Shown: positions 1-8,930 of the stretch, piece after piece
Layout of the letters: the number at the start of each line of letters is the position of its first letter
Numbering within the stretch: the first letter of the stretch is position 1
Notes under the pieces: model-generated
Database searches by the model: none
Told to the model about the DNA's origin: nothing
What the model saw: the letters and a program-made list of their open reading frames with translations, nothing else
DNA from: Bacteroidales bacterium
GTDB taxonomy: Bacteria; Bacteroidota; Bacteroidia; Bacteroidales; P3
Length of the DNA stretch: 64,000 nt
Direction of reading: 5' to 3'
Assembly (NCBI GenBank): GCA_017561155.1
Contig: JAFZDP010000039.1
Span: 1 to 64,000, forward strand
Program-made: the position numbers and the translations under genes

Positions 1-54
1 TACATATTTATTTTGATATAACATACATTTGTTCCGACTTTTCCATGAAATATT

Positions 55-136
55 TTTCCTCCCGACGTCGTGAGATTTTCCTCGCGTGGATTTTTGTGCT
101 ACATCGGGACGTTGTTATCTCGGTATCGGGAGGAAA
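55..136. repeat. 11-bp inverted repeat with 60-bp loop
   Basis: TTTCCTCCCGA at 55-65 is the exact reverse complement of TCGGGAGGAAA at 126-136. There is no T-run suggesting a terminator and no gene directly upstream in the window, so this could be the end of a decayed mobile element or a structured RNA. Function unknown. Confidence 0.4.
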
Positions 137-283
137 TTTTGCCCCCACATACCACCCCGAAATTGATGGTATACCGTCACGCTCGCAAAACCCTACTGCC
201 CAGAGATTGACGGTAGGGTGTTATTTTAAGGAAGTTGTCTTTAGTGATTAAGGAGGGAGGCTACGCCTGAATTATGGAAATTG

Positions 284-415
284 GGTTAAGGGTTAAAGAT
301 TAATGTTTAAGGTAGCTTTGCATCCGTGAAAATACGAAAGATACGCGGAGTAGCCAATAACCAACAGCTAAACAGTTAATAGTTCGGTTTAAGGTTTAAT
401 GATTAAGGCTTAAGG
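284..415. repeat. Degenerate TTTAAGG / TTAATGATTAAGG direct repeats
   Basis: Two approximately 29-base blocks (284-312 and 386-415) share the pattern GGTTTAAGG-TTTAATGATTAAGG with scattered differences, and a shorter copy lies at 241-253. They are non-coding and T/A/G biased. Meaning unknown. Confidence 0.4.
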
Positions 416-645
416 AACTCTCTATACTCTCTATACCATTTCGACTGCGAAGCGGTAGCGAAGCCCACTCTCTATACCCTTTTGCCTTTTGCCCTTAGCC
501 TTTCGACAGCGAATCCCACAGCCCTTTTTTACCTTCGATAAATATTACTTGCAAAAAATAATTTTTGAGAGGTAGTTTTCAATAAAACAGCAAATGTTTC
601 GTTACCTTGAATAATAGCAAATTTTAAATATAATTTTTTTTGAAT

Positions 646-1629
646 ATGAACAAAAACATAGCAGTTGTAATGGGAGGCTACTCCGGCGAGCATGACATCT
701 CGATAGGTAGCGGCACTGAGGTTTACAAAGCCTTGAACAAGGAAAAATACAATGTATATCGCATAATAATAGACCGCAACGATTGGTATCATCTATCGGA
801 CAACAACGAGAAAACATCGGTAGACAAGAACGATTTTTCTATTATCCTAAACGGAGAGAAGATAAATTTTGATTTGGCTTTCGTTATAGTGCATGGCGAC
901 CCCGGCGAAAACGGCCGTTTGCAAGGCTACTTCGACATGATAGGACTGCCCTACAACACATGCGGATTCTACACCTCGGCACTAACATTCAACAAGTCGT
1001 ACTGCAATGCTGTGGTTCGCAATTTTGGTGTCGTAAACTTGGCAAAATCGAAGGGTATATATGGTCATAGAAACATCGACGTAGACGAGATAATGTCGGA
1101 ATTGGAACTACCGGTATTTGTAAAGCCTGCTTCGGGAGGCTCCAGCGTGGGTATGAGCAAGGTGAAGACCAGAGAAGAACTGATGCCTGCCATAGAAAAA
1201 GCATTGAAAGAAGACTGCGATGTTTTGATAGAAGAATTTATAAAAGGTAGAGAATTTGGCTGTGGAGTGTTCCAAACCAAAACAGAAAAACTAATATTCC
1301 CCATAACCGAGATAATACCCATAGGACGAGAATATTTCGACTACGAAGCAAAATATCAAGGTTTTTCGAACGAGGTGACACCTGCCGAGGTAGACCCCAA
1401 AATAGCCAAAGAGATACAAGACACAGCCGGCAAGCTGTACGACCTGCTTAACTGCAAAGGCATGGTACGTTTCGACTTTATATACAACGAAGAGAAAGAG
1501 AAACTTTACTTTTTGGAAGTAAATACTATACCGGGACAATCCAGAGAAAGCATTGTCCCAAAACAAGCTCGTGCCATGGGTATAAGCACCGACAAGCTTT
1601 ACGACATGCTTGTGGAAACATTTTTGTAG
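646..1629 (+). CDS. ddl: D-alanine--D-alanine ligase
   Basis: An ATP-grasp enzyme that joins two D-alanines for the peptidoglycan stem peptide in the cytoplasm. The 327-residue product has the N-terminal GGYSGEHDIS motif (about residues 9-18), the glycine-rich ATP-grasp loop KPASGGSSVGMS near the middle, and the C-terminal VNTIPGQS motif (about 292-299) that binds Mg-ATP and substrate. The length is normal. I chose the ATG at 646; an upstream in-frame TTG at 640 would add only two residues. The gene stands alone and is followed by a strong bidirectional terminator. Confidence 0.93.
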   Translation: MNKNIAVVMGGYSGEHDISIGSGTEVYKALNKEKYNVYRIIIDRNDWYHLSDNNEKTSVDKNDFSIILNGEKINFDLAFVIVHGDPGENGRLQGYFDMIGLPYNTCGFYTSALTFNKSYCNAVVRNFGVVNLAKSKGIYGHRNIDVDEIMSELELPVFVKPASGGSSVGMSKVKTREELMPAIEKALKEDCDVLIEEFIKGREFGCGVFQTKTEKLIFPITEIIPIGREYFDYEAKYQGFSNEVTPAEVDPKIAKEIQDTAGKLYDLLNCKGMVRFDFIYNEEKEKLYFLEVNTIPGQSRESIVPKQARAMGISTDKLYDMLVETFL

Positions 1630-1663
1630 AACAGCCTCCAATAATACAAACTATAATAGCAAA

Positions 1664-1710
1664 AAAGAAGAAGCAGTACACGACCCTGTGTTTGGTACTG
1701 CTTCTTCTTT
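1664..1710. terminator. Bidirectional intrinsic terminator
   Basis: A perfect 16-bp stem (1664-1679 with 1695-1710; core GAAGAAGCAGTAC) has A residues on its left and a long T-run on its right. It ends ddl on the plus strand and could also end the convergent barrel-protein gene on the minus strand. Confidence 0.9.
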
Positions 1711-1776
1711 TTTTTTGTTCCTTTTCGACAACTTATCTTGATGCCGTAAAAGCAACGATACTATATACTGTGGGTA

Positions 1777-2466
1777 TTATTTAATTCCAAAATGGTATCC
1801 CAACATAAATGTAATAGTTTGCTGAGTGCCCGAGAACGAGTTGCGTTCGGGGTATAGAGCGTCGGCTTCGAAAGCAGGTACTATGAATCCCGAATCGAAC
1901 ATAATATCGAACGTCAAATCGCGAAAACGATATCCCAAACCTATCACCAGGCTGACATCCAATTTTTCCCAAGGGCCAAACATATCGTACTCGGTTCTAC
2001 TATTTCTGTCGGGGCCCCAAATGCCTACATAGTCGGGGCTTATTATGGTACGCTGACATTTTCCGAACATACCCACATTGGCAGCAGGACCTATAGAAAA
2101 CGACACGAAATGTTCGTCCTGAATAGGCAAGCGATATGTGTAGACCAACAACAAAGGTATTTGCAAATACCAAGGATGGTATATCTCTTCCAAACTGGAT
2201 ATGAGGTCTTCTTTAACCATTTTTCCACCGCGACGAGCCAAAAACAAACCCGATTGCAATTCCATTTCGGGCAATGCACCAATAGAAAATGCATAATTGA
2301 CATATCCTCCCAGGTTGTAGCCCAAGGTAGAATGAGTTAATAAATCGTCGGAAATACTGGCAGTACCCAATCCGACACGACCTCCGACAGCAGAAATTTG
2401 TGCATTGGCCGAGAAGCCAAAAAACAATATTCCGATGCAAGTAACAATTATCTTCTTTATCGACAT
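1777..2466 (-). CDS. Outer-membrane beta-barrel protein (PorT-like)
   Basis: This 229-residue protein starts with a typical signal peptide (KK, hydrophobic stretch, cut after SANA about residue 22). The rest alternates polar and hydrophobic/aromatic residues with many glycines, and ends in a short strand with a terminal aromatic region (YHFGIK). This is the pattern of the small OMP_b-brl / PorT-like barrels common in Bacteroidota. It probably sits in the outer membrane; the specific role is unknown. The gene is monocistronic and converges on ddl. Confidence 0.7.
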   Translation of the reverse strand: MSIKKIIVTCIGILFFGFSANAQISAVGGRVGLGTASISDDLLTHSTLGYNLGGYVNYAFSIGALPEMELQSGLFLARRGGKMVKEDLISSLEEIYHPWYLQIPLLLVYTYRLPIQDEHFVSFSIGPAANVGMFGKCQRTIISPDYVGIWGPDRNSRTEYDMFGPWEKLDVSLVIGLGYRFRDLTFDIMFDSGFIVPAFEADALYPERNSFSGTQQTITFMLGYHFGIK

Positions 2467-2666
2467 AGTTTTATATTTTTACTCTTGTTATCAACACTTT
2501 ACCGGGCAAAACAGTGCATTCTTTGCACAAAACAACACATATTTTGCCCTACAAAAGCGATTACAAAATTACACATTTTCTTACAATTTGTAGCATTTTA
2601 TGTTGTTTTTTTTATCATTATTCGCAACATTCTGTTTTACAATGCTCAACGTATGCAGACTTTCTA

Positions 2667-4844
2667 CTACAAATTTTCTTCGATATAGTTTGTCATCAAA
2701 GTATAAAGATGCCAACGAGTGTTTCCGCCATATATACTATGGTTTTTGTTTGGATACATTTGCATATCGAATTGTTTTCCTGCTTTTTGCAAAGCCGAAA
2801 TCATATCCAACGCATTTTGATAATGCACGTTGTCGTCGCCTGTACCATGCACTATAAGGTAGTTGCCCTTCAATTGGTCGGCAAAGTTGATAGGCGAATT
2901 TTGGTCGTAGCCCGACGCATTTTCTTGCGGACGACGTAGGAAGCGCTCGGTATATATAGTGTTGTAGTAACGCCAAGTGGTAACAGGAGCTACAGCTATA
3001 GCTGTTTTGAACACATCGTTACCTTTCAATATTGCCAACGAAGAAAGGTATCCACCAAAGCTCCAACCAAATATTCCTATTCTGTTTTCGTCGACCCATT
3101 TTTGTTTTCCAAAATATTTTGCCGCTTCTATAACGTCGATGCATTCGTATTTGCCCAACTCTTTGTATGTAACCTTTTTGAATTCGGCGCCACGTCCGCC
3201 TGTACCTCTTCCGTCGACACAAACAACTATATATCCCTTTTGTGCCAACATTCTGTGCCAATAGTAGTCGCTGCCACCATAGCGATTGGTAACCTGTTGG
3301 CTACCCGGACCACCATAAACATAGAAGAACAAAGGATAGGCTTTTGTGCTATCGAACGATGCCGGTTTCACTATATAGTAGTTCAAATCTACACCTTCGG
3401 ATGTGGTGAATGTTCCAAATGTTTTAACCTCGTTGCCATATTGTTTCATTTTTGCAGCAAGGTCGGCATTGTCTTGTAGCACTACAAGCTGTTTGCCCTT
3501 GGCATTGTGTATAGTATATACAGGAGGGGTGTTGGCATCGGTAAAGTTGGAGATGTAGTAGCGACATCCTTCGCCAAACGATGCCGAGTAGGTTCCTAAC
3601 TGTCCGGACAGCTTTGTTTTCTTTTTGCCATCAAAGTTTATAACATACAAATCGGTATTTATAGGCGAGCTTTCTTTCGATGTGTAATATATTTTTTTAC
3701 CTTTCTCGTCGACACCGTTCACCTTTACAACGTCGTAGTTGCCGGTAGTGATTTGTTTTACCAATTCGCCGGCAAGGCTATACATGTATATATGGTTGTA
3801 GCCATCTTGTTCGCTAGTGATAAGGAAATGCTTTCCATCTTTCAAAAACATCCACACTTCGGGAACATCGATATAGGCTTTGTCTTGTTCGGTGTGTATT
3901 GTAGATATTTGGGCAGTGGCTGCATCGGCCAAAAGGATCTCCATCTTGTTTTGCCAACGGTTCATACGCATTATAGCCAAAGTGTTGGCATTGGCAGTCC
4001 ATTGTATGCGTGGTATGTATTGGTCGTTTTGGCTACCTACGTCCAATTTTGTAGTTTTTTGTGTAGGCAAATCGTATATCAGCACATCTACCACAGAGTT
4101 GGTTTCGCCGGCTTTGGGATATTTAAACTTGTAATCGTCGGGATACAAACCACCCCACATTTGCATATTGTATTCTTTTACTTTGCTTTCGTCGAAACGG
4201 TAGTAGGCTATTTTTTTGCTGTCGGGCGACCAATAAAATCCTTGTATTATTCCAAACTCTTCTTCGTATACCCAATCCATAGTACCATTGATTATGCTAT
4301 TCATTTTGCCATCGAAAGTAATTTGTTTTTCTTCTTTGGTTTGCAAATCAAGGATATAGATATTATTATCGCGAACAAAAGCCACCATTTTGCCATCGGG
4401 CGAAAAGGTAGTAAGACGTTGTTTGCCGTTTTGAGAAATAAGTTCGAATGTCTTGTTCTCGATATTATACACATAGTAGTTAGACTCTCCCGAATGACGA
4501 TATATAGGTTCGAACTCGCAACTCAACAATATTTGTTTTTCGTCGTTGTCGAAAGCATACGATTCCATAATAGGCATCATCTTCGATTTCAATTTCATTA
4601 TCGGAGTGTTGAATAGGCACACATCTTCGACCTTTTGACCTGTTTTGTAGGCATATTTTTCAATACCTGTTCGGGTCAGGATACAATAGTGTTCTCCATC
4701 TTTCATCGAACGAATTTCGGAAATACCCTTTGCCGAAAATGTTCCTTTCAACCAAATATCTTCCAATGTGATATTTTGTTGAGCTACACCCGATAGGCAA
4801 CCGAACAACACAGTTGCCAAAATGCACAAAATAGTTTTCTTCAT
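2667..4844 (-). CDS. Dipeptidyl peptidase IV-type S9 serine peptidase
   Basis: A 725-residue exported peptidase that removes N-terminal dipeptides, probably in the periplasm to feed peptide uptake. It has a signal peptide (cut after GVAQ), an N-terminal beta-propeller (DPPIV_N, about 40-490), and a C-terminal alpha/beta-hydrolase with the triad Ser595 in GWSFGGY, Asp about 670 in GTGDDNVH, and His702 in NKNHS. A pair of acidic residues (YEEEFG) in the propeller matches the double-Glu motif that grips the substrate N-terminus. The gene is last in a minus-strand run behind lspA and the DUF2461 gene, with gaps of 22-24 bases. Confidence 0.9.
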   Translation of the reverse strand: MKKTILCILATVLFGCLSGVAQQNITLEDIWLKGTFSAKGISEIRSMKDGEHYCILTRTGIEKYAYKTGQKVEDVCLFNTPIMKLKSKMMPIMESYAFDNDEKQILLSCEFEPIYRHSGESNYYVYNIENKTFELISQNGKQRLTTFSPDGKMVAFVRDNNIYILDLQTKEEKQITFDGKMNSIINGTMDWVYEEEFGIIQGFYWSPDSKKIAYYRFDESKVKEYNMQMWGGLYPDDYKFKYPKAGETNSVVDVLIYDLPTQKTTKLDVGSQNDQYIPRIQWTANANTLAIMRMNRWQNKMEILLADAATAQISTIHTEQDKAYIDVPEVWMFLKDGKHFLITSEQDGYNHIYMYSLAGELVKQITTGNYDVVKVNGVDEKGKKIYYTSKESSPINTDLYVINFDGKKKTKLSGQLGTYSASFGEGCRYYISNFTDANTPPVYTIHNAKGKQLVVLQDNADLAAKMKQYGNEVKTFGTFTTSEGVDLNYYIVKPASFDSTKAYPLFFYVYGGPGSQQVTNRYGGSDYYWHRMLAQKGYIVVCVDGRGTGGRGAEFKKVTYKELGKYECIDVIEAAKYFGKQKWVDENRIGIFGWSFGGYLSSLAILKGNDVFKTAIAVAPVTTWRYYNTIYTERFLRRPQENASGYDQNSPINFADQLKGNYLIVHGTGDDNVHYQNALDMISALQKAGKQFDMQMYPNKNHSIYGGNTRWHLYTLMTNYIEENL

Positions 4845-4866
4845 TTGTATTTACTTTTTTTCGTTA

Positions 4867-5538
4867 TTAATTCATAGCATCAATAATAAACTTGTTGAGA
4901 GGGTAGGTAGCCCTGAAACCACTCAACACATAATCTCTAAATCCCGACGATGTTGCCGTATCGTTGTCGAAATTATGCATCGAAGCATAATGCTTGTTTT
5001 TCAAAAAATCGGCATATTCAAAGTCTTTTGGAAATCCTTTTGGCAGCTGCTTAAGAGTGTCTATCTGCCACAGTCCATCGAAATAGTGTCGGTAGTGCTC
5101 GTTGTTCAATATATCTCTGAACACATCGACGTTGTAGAATATCTCTTTTCGTATGGCGGCAAGCACATTGGGTTGAGGCATATATATACCTCCCCCCAAC
5201 GACGAATTGTCGTTTTGTATATGCAGATAGTAGCCGGGTCGGCCATGCTGTTTGACACCGCCTGTTGCGATATAAACAGCCAAATGAGTTTTGAACGGAG
5301 TTTTGTCGGCCGAGAAACGCAAATCGCGGTATATCCTATACATACACTTATCGGCACTCTGAATGCCTATAGTGCTATCCATCTTGTATAAGTCGGGCAT
5401 AATGCCATCTACAAACTCCAAAAAATCGGCTCGGACAGCCTCCCATCTCTCTTTGTTGTTTGCAAACCATTCGCGACTATTGTTTTGCGATAGGTCGTTC
5501 AAAAACTCAAACACAAAAGGCGATACCTTATCTTTCAT
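4867..5538 (-). CDS. DUF2461 family protein (TIGR02453)
   Basis: A 223-residue soluble protein with no signal peptide. The N-terminus (FLNDLSQNNSREWFANNKERWE) and the RIYRDLRFSADKTPFKTH block in the middle are typical of the DUF2461 / TIGR02453 family, which is widespread in bacteria and has no settled function. It lies 24 bases downstream of lspA and 22 bases upstream of the dipeptidyl peptidase gene, so the three are probably co-transcribed. Confidence 0.8.
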   Translation of the reverse strand: MKDKVSPFVFEFLNDLSQNNSREWFANNKERWEAVRADFLEFVDGIMPDLYKMDSTIGIQSADKCMYRIYRDLRFSADKTPFKTHLAVYIATGGVKQHGRPGYYLHIQNDNSSLGGGIYMPQPNVLAAIRKEIFYNVDVFRDILNNEHYRHYFDGLWQIDTLKQLPKGFPKDFEYADFLKNKHYASMHNFDNDTATSSGFRDYVLSGFRATYPLNKFIIDAMN

Positions 5539-5562
5539 TTTTTGTCAGAAATATACTTTTGT

Positions 5563-6258
5563 TTACTGTTCTACATTGCCGGCCACTTCGGCTTTTCTCT
5601 TTTTCTCGGCAATTATCTGGTCTATAATAAGCATTGCCACACCTACTGTTATTGCACTATCGGCAATATTGAATATGGCGTTGAAAAAGGTAAAATTCTT
5701 ACCTCCCACCAACGGCATCCACTCGGGCAGCACCATATCGATGATAGGGAAATAGAACATATCCACTACCCTGCCGTGCATAAATGAGGCATATCCACCA
5801 CTTTGAGGCATAAACTCTGCCACCTGGTAGAAACTCTCGTTGAACAGCACACCATAAAAACAACTATCGATAATGTTGCCAACAGCACCGGCATATATCA
5901 ACGCAACACTTAAAATAGTGATGGTACGAGCCTTGTTGTTGGCCATATACATCAATCCGAATACCATTGCTATCGACGCTAAAATCCTAAACGAAGTAAG
6001 GACTAACTTTCCGCCGTCGCCTCCAAAAGCCATACCGAAAGCCATACCCTCGTTCTCGACAAAATATATCTGAAACCAATTGCCAAATATAGGAATACTA
6101 TCGCCTATTTGCATGTGTGTTTTTACCCATATTTTTAATATTTGGTCGGCCAACACTATCAAGAAAATCACTATGCAAGGCATTATCAACCTTCCCTTCG
6201 ATTCTTCTTTTGGCATAAAATCCGATATATTAAAACCTTTCTTTTTTTCGTCTGTCAT
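5563..6258 (-). CDS. lspA: Lipoprotein signal peptidase (signal peptidase II)
   Basis: An inner-membrane aspartyl peptidase that removes the signal peptide from diacylglyceryl-prolipoproteins. It has four hydrophobic segments and the two catalytic aspartates in AGAVGNIID and FNIADSAITVG. At 231 residues it is longer than the usual ~160-170: it has an N-terminal hydrophilic tail (MTDEKKKG...) and an insertion (VVDMFYFP...VGGKNFTFF) before the second motif, as in other Bacteroidota LspA. It probably leads the operon with DUF2461 and the peptidase gene. Several lipoproteins in this window would be its substrates. Confidence 0.92.
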   Translation of the reverse strand: MTDEKKKGFNISDFMPKEESKGRLIMPCIVIFLIVLADQILKIWVKTHMQIGDSIPIFGNWFQIYFVENEGMAFGMAFGGDGGKLVLTSFRILASIAMVFGLMYMANNKARTITILSVALIYAGAVGNIIDSCFYGVLFNESFYQVAEFMPQSGGYASFMHGRVVDMFYFPIIDMVLPEWMPLVGGKNFTFFNAIFNIADSAITVGVAMLIIDQIIAEKKRKAEVAGNVEQ

Positions 6259-6327
6259 TTATAATACATTTATAGTTACCAATCTATGAGTGAAGATACA
6301 AATATTGTCTTCCCTTTTACAAAACTA

Positions 6328-6335
6328 CAAAGATA
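6328..6335 (-). promoter_or_regulatory. Bacteroidota -7 promoter element for lspA
   Basis: The reverse complement reads TATCTTTG, an exact TAnnTTTG element about 70 bases upstream of the lspA start. No clear TTTG -33 box is visible at the expected spacing. Confidence 0.5.
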
Positions 6336-6447
6336 CAAAAAATTTCTGAATAATAGGCATTTGTATTTTTCTACGCTATAATATCGAAGAAAAAAGCATT
6401 GCACCCATCGTAGTTTTGCACAGCCCGGGCAAAAGATACCCAATGCC

Positions 6448-7182
6448 TTAGTTTTTGATTGCAAGGCGTTCCCAAATGCAGTTTGGTATCATTCGCCAAG
6501 CGCCCACCAGCAATCTGTATCGCCAATCTATCACCTTTACCCTTTTAGTTCTGCATACGGCATTGTAGGCTTTTTTGGCCACATACTCTTTTTGCATAAG
6601 CATAGGATAGTGGTGCGAATCGTTAAGCAAGTCGGTAGCCACAAAGCCCGGACGTATGTCGGTAAACTTGATATTTTTTTTGCGGATGGCTGCCAACTGT
6701 GCCAGGCATTGCAGATAGTGGTTTTGGTATCTTTTGGTAGCAGAATATGCCGGCGAAACGCCAAGTCCCTTGGTTCCTGCTATCGATGTTATGGCAGCTA
6801 TATGTCCTTTTCCCCTGTCGGCAAAATAGTTGAACGCAAATGTTACCATCCGTGTGAAGCCCTTACAGTTGGTTTCGACAGTGTTTAACTCTTTGTCATA
6901 GTCGAGCACGGTATTTTGGTAGCCTATGCCCGAAACATGAAAGTATATATCCATACCACCCATAGCAGCAATAAGTTGTTGCAAATTTTCGGTAGCATCG
7001 GCAGCATTAATATCCAATTGGTGCACATATACATTTTCGGGATTCATACGTTTCAAGTCGTCTAAAAGCTCGACACGCCTACCCATAACACCGACTTTCC
7101 AACCGTTGGCAATATAGAGTTTTGCAATCTCGCAACCTATCCCGGAGGTTGCTCCGGATATTATTATTCTTTTTGTTTCCAT
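6448..7182 (-). CDS. Short-chain dehydrogenase/reductase (SDR)
   Basis: A 244-residue classical SDR oxidoreductase. It has the cofactor loop GATSGIG (residues 10-16) and the catalytic Tyr146/Lys150 in AYSATK, with the catalytic Ser in ITSIAG just before. The usual NNAG structural motif is replaced by HVSGIG. The C-terminus is basic and partly hydrophobic (VGAWRMIPNCIWERLAIKN), which may help membrane association. The substrate cannot be told from sequence. The gene stands alone between lspA and tRNA-Phe. Confidence 0.85.
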   Translation of the reverse strand: METKRIIISGATSGIGCEIAKLYIANGWKVGVMGRRVELLDDLKRMNPENVYVHQLDINAADATENLQQLIAAMGGMDIYFHVSGIGYQNTVLDYDKELNTVETNCKGFTRMVTFAFNYFADRGKGHIAAITSIAGTKGLGVSPAYSATKRYQNHYLQCLAQLAAIRKKNIKFTDIRPGFVATDLLNDSHHYPMLMQKEYVAKKAYNAVCRTKRVKVIDWRYRLLVGAWRMIPNCIWERLAIKN

Positions 7183-7493
7183 TTTTTACAAACTATTATT
7201 TCAAAATCAATATCGATATATTATCTTGTAAACAAAAGTATTACCACATTTTTAGCACGATGCAGACAGTATTTGTTTGCATTGCAAATATACTTGAAAT
7301 AATTGAATTACAAACACTAATACAGAAAATAATATATACTACAGCACACAACAGGGGTAAATTTGCCGGTTTTTTGTATTTATTTATGCTATTTTGCACT
7401 ATTTTAGGGGGTGTATAAGTAAAAAAATGAAAATTTTTATATACTGATTACCACAATATTAAAAGAAAAATAAAACGAAAAATAAAAAAAATA
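7183..7493. other. AT-rich intergenic region
   Basis: No convincing gene or RNA is seen between the SDR gene start and the tRNA-Phe promoter. The stretch is strongly A/T rich and probably holds the SDR promoter. Confidence 0.5.
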
Positions 7494-7524
7494 TTTGTCA
7501 TTTCGCAAAAAAGTCGTACCTTTG
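7494..7524 (+). promoter_or_regulatory. Promoter of tRNA-Phe
   Basis: TTTG at 7494-7497 and TACCTTTG at 7517-7524 are separated by exactly 19 bases, the Bacteroidota housekeeping sigma consensus. The tRNA begins about 19 bases after the -7 box. Confidence 0.85.
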
Positions 7525-7542
7525 CACTCGCAAAACAGCAAT

Positions 7543-7615
<73 letters not shown>

Positions 7616-7624
7616 CAAAAAGAG

Positions 7625-7655
7625 AAAAGCATACAAACATTTGTATGCTTTTTTT
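7625..7655 (+). terminator. Intrinsic terminator after tRNA-Phe
   Basis: A 13-bp stem (AAAAGCATACAAA, 7625-7637, with 7640-7652) has a 2-base gap and continues into a T-run. It lies 10 bases after the tRNA. Confidence 0.85.
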
Positions 7656-7691
7656 GTATATATACATTTATAAAAAACAATATTACAAACT

Positions 7692-8144
7692 ATGAGCTTA
7701 GAAACACAAATAAACAGCGACATCAAGACCGCAATGCTAAACAAAGACAAAAGTAGTTTGGAAGCATTGAGAGCAATAAAATCGGCTATCCTATTAGAAA
7801 AGACAAGCAAAACAGCCACCAATGGCGACATTGCCGAAGCTGCAGAGATAGCACTACTACAAAAACTTGTAAAACAACGCAAAGAAGCTGCAGAGATTTA
7901 TAAAAATCAAAACCGCGAAGATTTGTACGAAGCAGAGATGCTACAAGCCGGAATTATTGAAAAATACCTTCCAAAACAAATGTCGAGAGAAGAGATAGAA
8001 GCCGAAGTAAAAAACATAATAGCACAAGTAGGTGCTACATCGGCAAAAGACATGGGCAAAGTGATGGGCGCTGCCACAAAATTCTTTGCCGGAAGAGCCG
8101 ACAACAAAATTGTATCGGAAATAGTGAAAGGCTTATTGGCTTAA
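7692..8144 (+). CDS. GatB/YqeY domain protein
   Basis: A 150-residue soluble protein matching the stand-alone YqeY family, which resembles the C-terminal tRNA-binding tail of GatB in the amidotransferase. Recognisable blocks are the N-terminal LETQINSDIKTAMLNKDK, the middle KYLPKQMSREEIEA, and the C-terminal KDMGKVMGA. The family is predicted to act on tRNA, but its exact role is unsettled. It follows the tRNA-Phe terminator and ends with its own terminator. Confidence 0.88.
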   Translation: MSLETQINSDIKTAMLNKDKSSLEALRAIKSAILLEKTSKTATNGDIAEAAEIALLQKLVKQRKEAAEIYKNQNREDLYEAEMLQAGIIEKYLPKQMSREEIEAEVKNIIAQVGATSAKDMGKVMGAATKFFAGRADNKIVSEIVKGLLA

Positions 8145-8175
8145 CAACAAACTATAAAACAAAATAGTAACATAC

Positions 8176-8222
8176 CCCCCAACACTCGATTGGATTTGCA
8201 ATATGGTGTTGGGGGAATTTTT
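8176..8222 (+). terminator. Intrinsic terminator after the YqeY-like gene
   Basis: A 10-bp GC-rich stem (CCCCCAACAC 8176-8185 with GTGTTGGGGG 8206-8215) is followed by AATTTTT. Confidence 0.85.
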
Positions 8223-8319
8223 GTATCGCACCATAAAAAAACGACTTGTATATGAAAATAAATTTGTAATTTTGCAACACAAAACATTGATACATCAAGA
8301 CAATAAAAATCATCTTATC

Positions 8320-8765
8320 ATGAAGAAACTTTGGATTGGAATTGGTATTTTGACAGCCGGTGTAACATTATTCATAATGCCGATTATAATAGCTGCCAAC
8401 ACAAACGCTGCACTAAAAGATGGGAATTTTAGATATATACCCGGCACAGTTTTTTTTATAACAACGATTACACTATAGATTGCGACAGCTTGCAGATAAC
8501 CCAACCCATAAAAAAAGGGGTAGCCTTTGCAAAGATGTTAGACAGTCCGTTCGACTTTGATGGAATAAAACGGACAATGCCGTTGCCGGAAGAGTTTGAT
8601 ACCTCTATGGTTTTATTTTGGGACGACAAGGAAAGCGAGCTCTGCGAAGGACAAATTGTAAAACGCAGCGAAGGGAAATGCCTAAAAGCAGTGGGAACCT
8701 ACAAATATAAAACAGGATTTTTCACCACTATCAGCATACCAATAGCAGCCTTTGTAGACGAATAA
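8320..8765 (+). pseudogene. Small membrane-anchored protein, frame broken in a T8 run
   Basis: An ATG at 8320 opens a frame with a single N-terminal membrane helix (MKKLWIGIGILTAGV...) that stops at 8478. A second open frame continues to 8765 in another register. Reading one extra T in the T8 run at 8450-8457 joins them smoothly (...GTVFF-YNNDYTIDCDSL...), giving about 148 residues with a hydrophilic domain outside the membrane. The original probably had nine T (or six). Explanations are a real frameshift mutation, phase variation, programmed -1 slippage on T TTT TTT, or a sequencing error. I do not recognise the family. Confidence 0.6.
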
Positions 8766-8785
8766 ATTACAACAAACAGCACTAT

Positions 8786-8860
8786 ATGATAACTATTGCC
8801 ATAATACTATTACTGATAGGAGTTATAAGAAAATGGATAAAGAATAGGTCGAAAAAATAA
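8786..8860 (+). CDS. Possible 24-residue membrane micropeptide
   Basis: An ATG 20 bases after the preceding stop opens a 24-codon frame: a hydrophobic segment rich in Ile and Leu (MITIAIILLLIGVI) followed by a basic tail (RKWIKNRSKK). This is the layout of a single-pass small membrane protein. It may be co-transcribed with the frameshifted gene upstream. The short length means it could be chance. Confidence 0.4.
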   Translation: MITIAIILLLIGVIRKWIKNRSKK

Positions 8861-8890
8861 GCGGAAACTGCCTTGTTTTGCAATTTCCGC
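8851..8890 (-). terminator. Terminator of guaB
   Basis: GCGGAAA (8861-8867) pairs with TTTCCGC (8884-8890), with further pairing inside. Read on the minus strand, the stem is followed by TTATTTTTTCG, so it suits the end of guaB. It overlaps the tail of the possible micropeptide gene. Confidence 0.7.
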
Positions 8891-8930
8891 CATATTTGAT
8901 TTATATTCTTTCTATTCGAATATGTTCCTA

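Larger units (their letters stand above)
1..645. other. Intergenic region with degenerate repeats
   Basis: I see no convincing gene here. The one open frame (45-251) has a composition unlike the neighbouring genes and no recognisable motif. The stretch is full of short repeats: an inverted repeat at 55-136, a second small one around 190-215 (CCCTAC / GTAGGG), TTTAAGG-type repeats at 241-415, and CTCTCTATAC-type repeats at about 416-480. It resembles decayed mobile or repeat DNA upstream of ddl. Confidence 0.6.

Noticed and set aside
45..251. 68-codon open frame at the window start
   Set aside because: Contains the inverted repeat at 55-136 and has no recognisable protein features.
2514..2939. 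141-codon plus-strand open frame between the barrel-protein and peptidase genes
   Set aside because: Most of it is antisense to the peptidase C-terminus and the rest lies in AT-rich intergenic DNA; no ribosome site or motif.
3753..4616. 287-codon plus-strand open frame
   Set aside because: Entirely antisense to the dipeptidyl peptidase gene, which has clear domains and catalytic residues; composition is that of a shadow frame.
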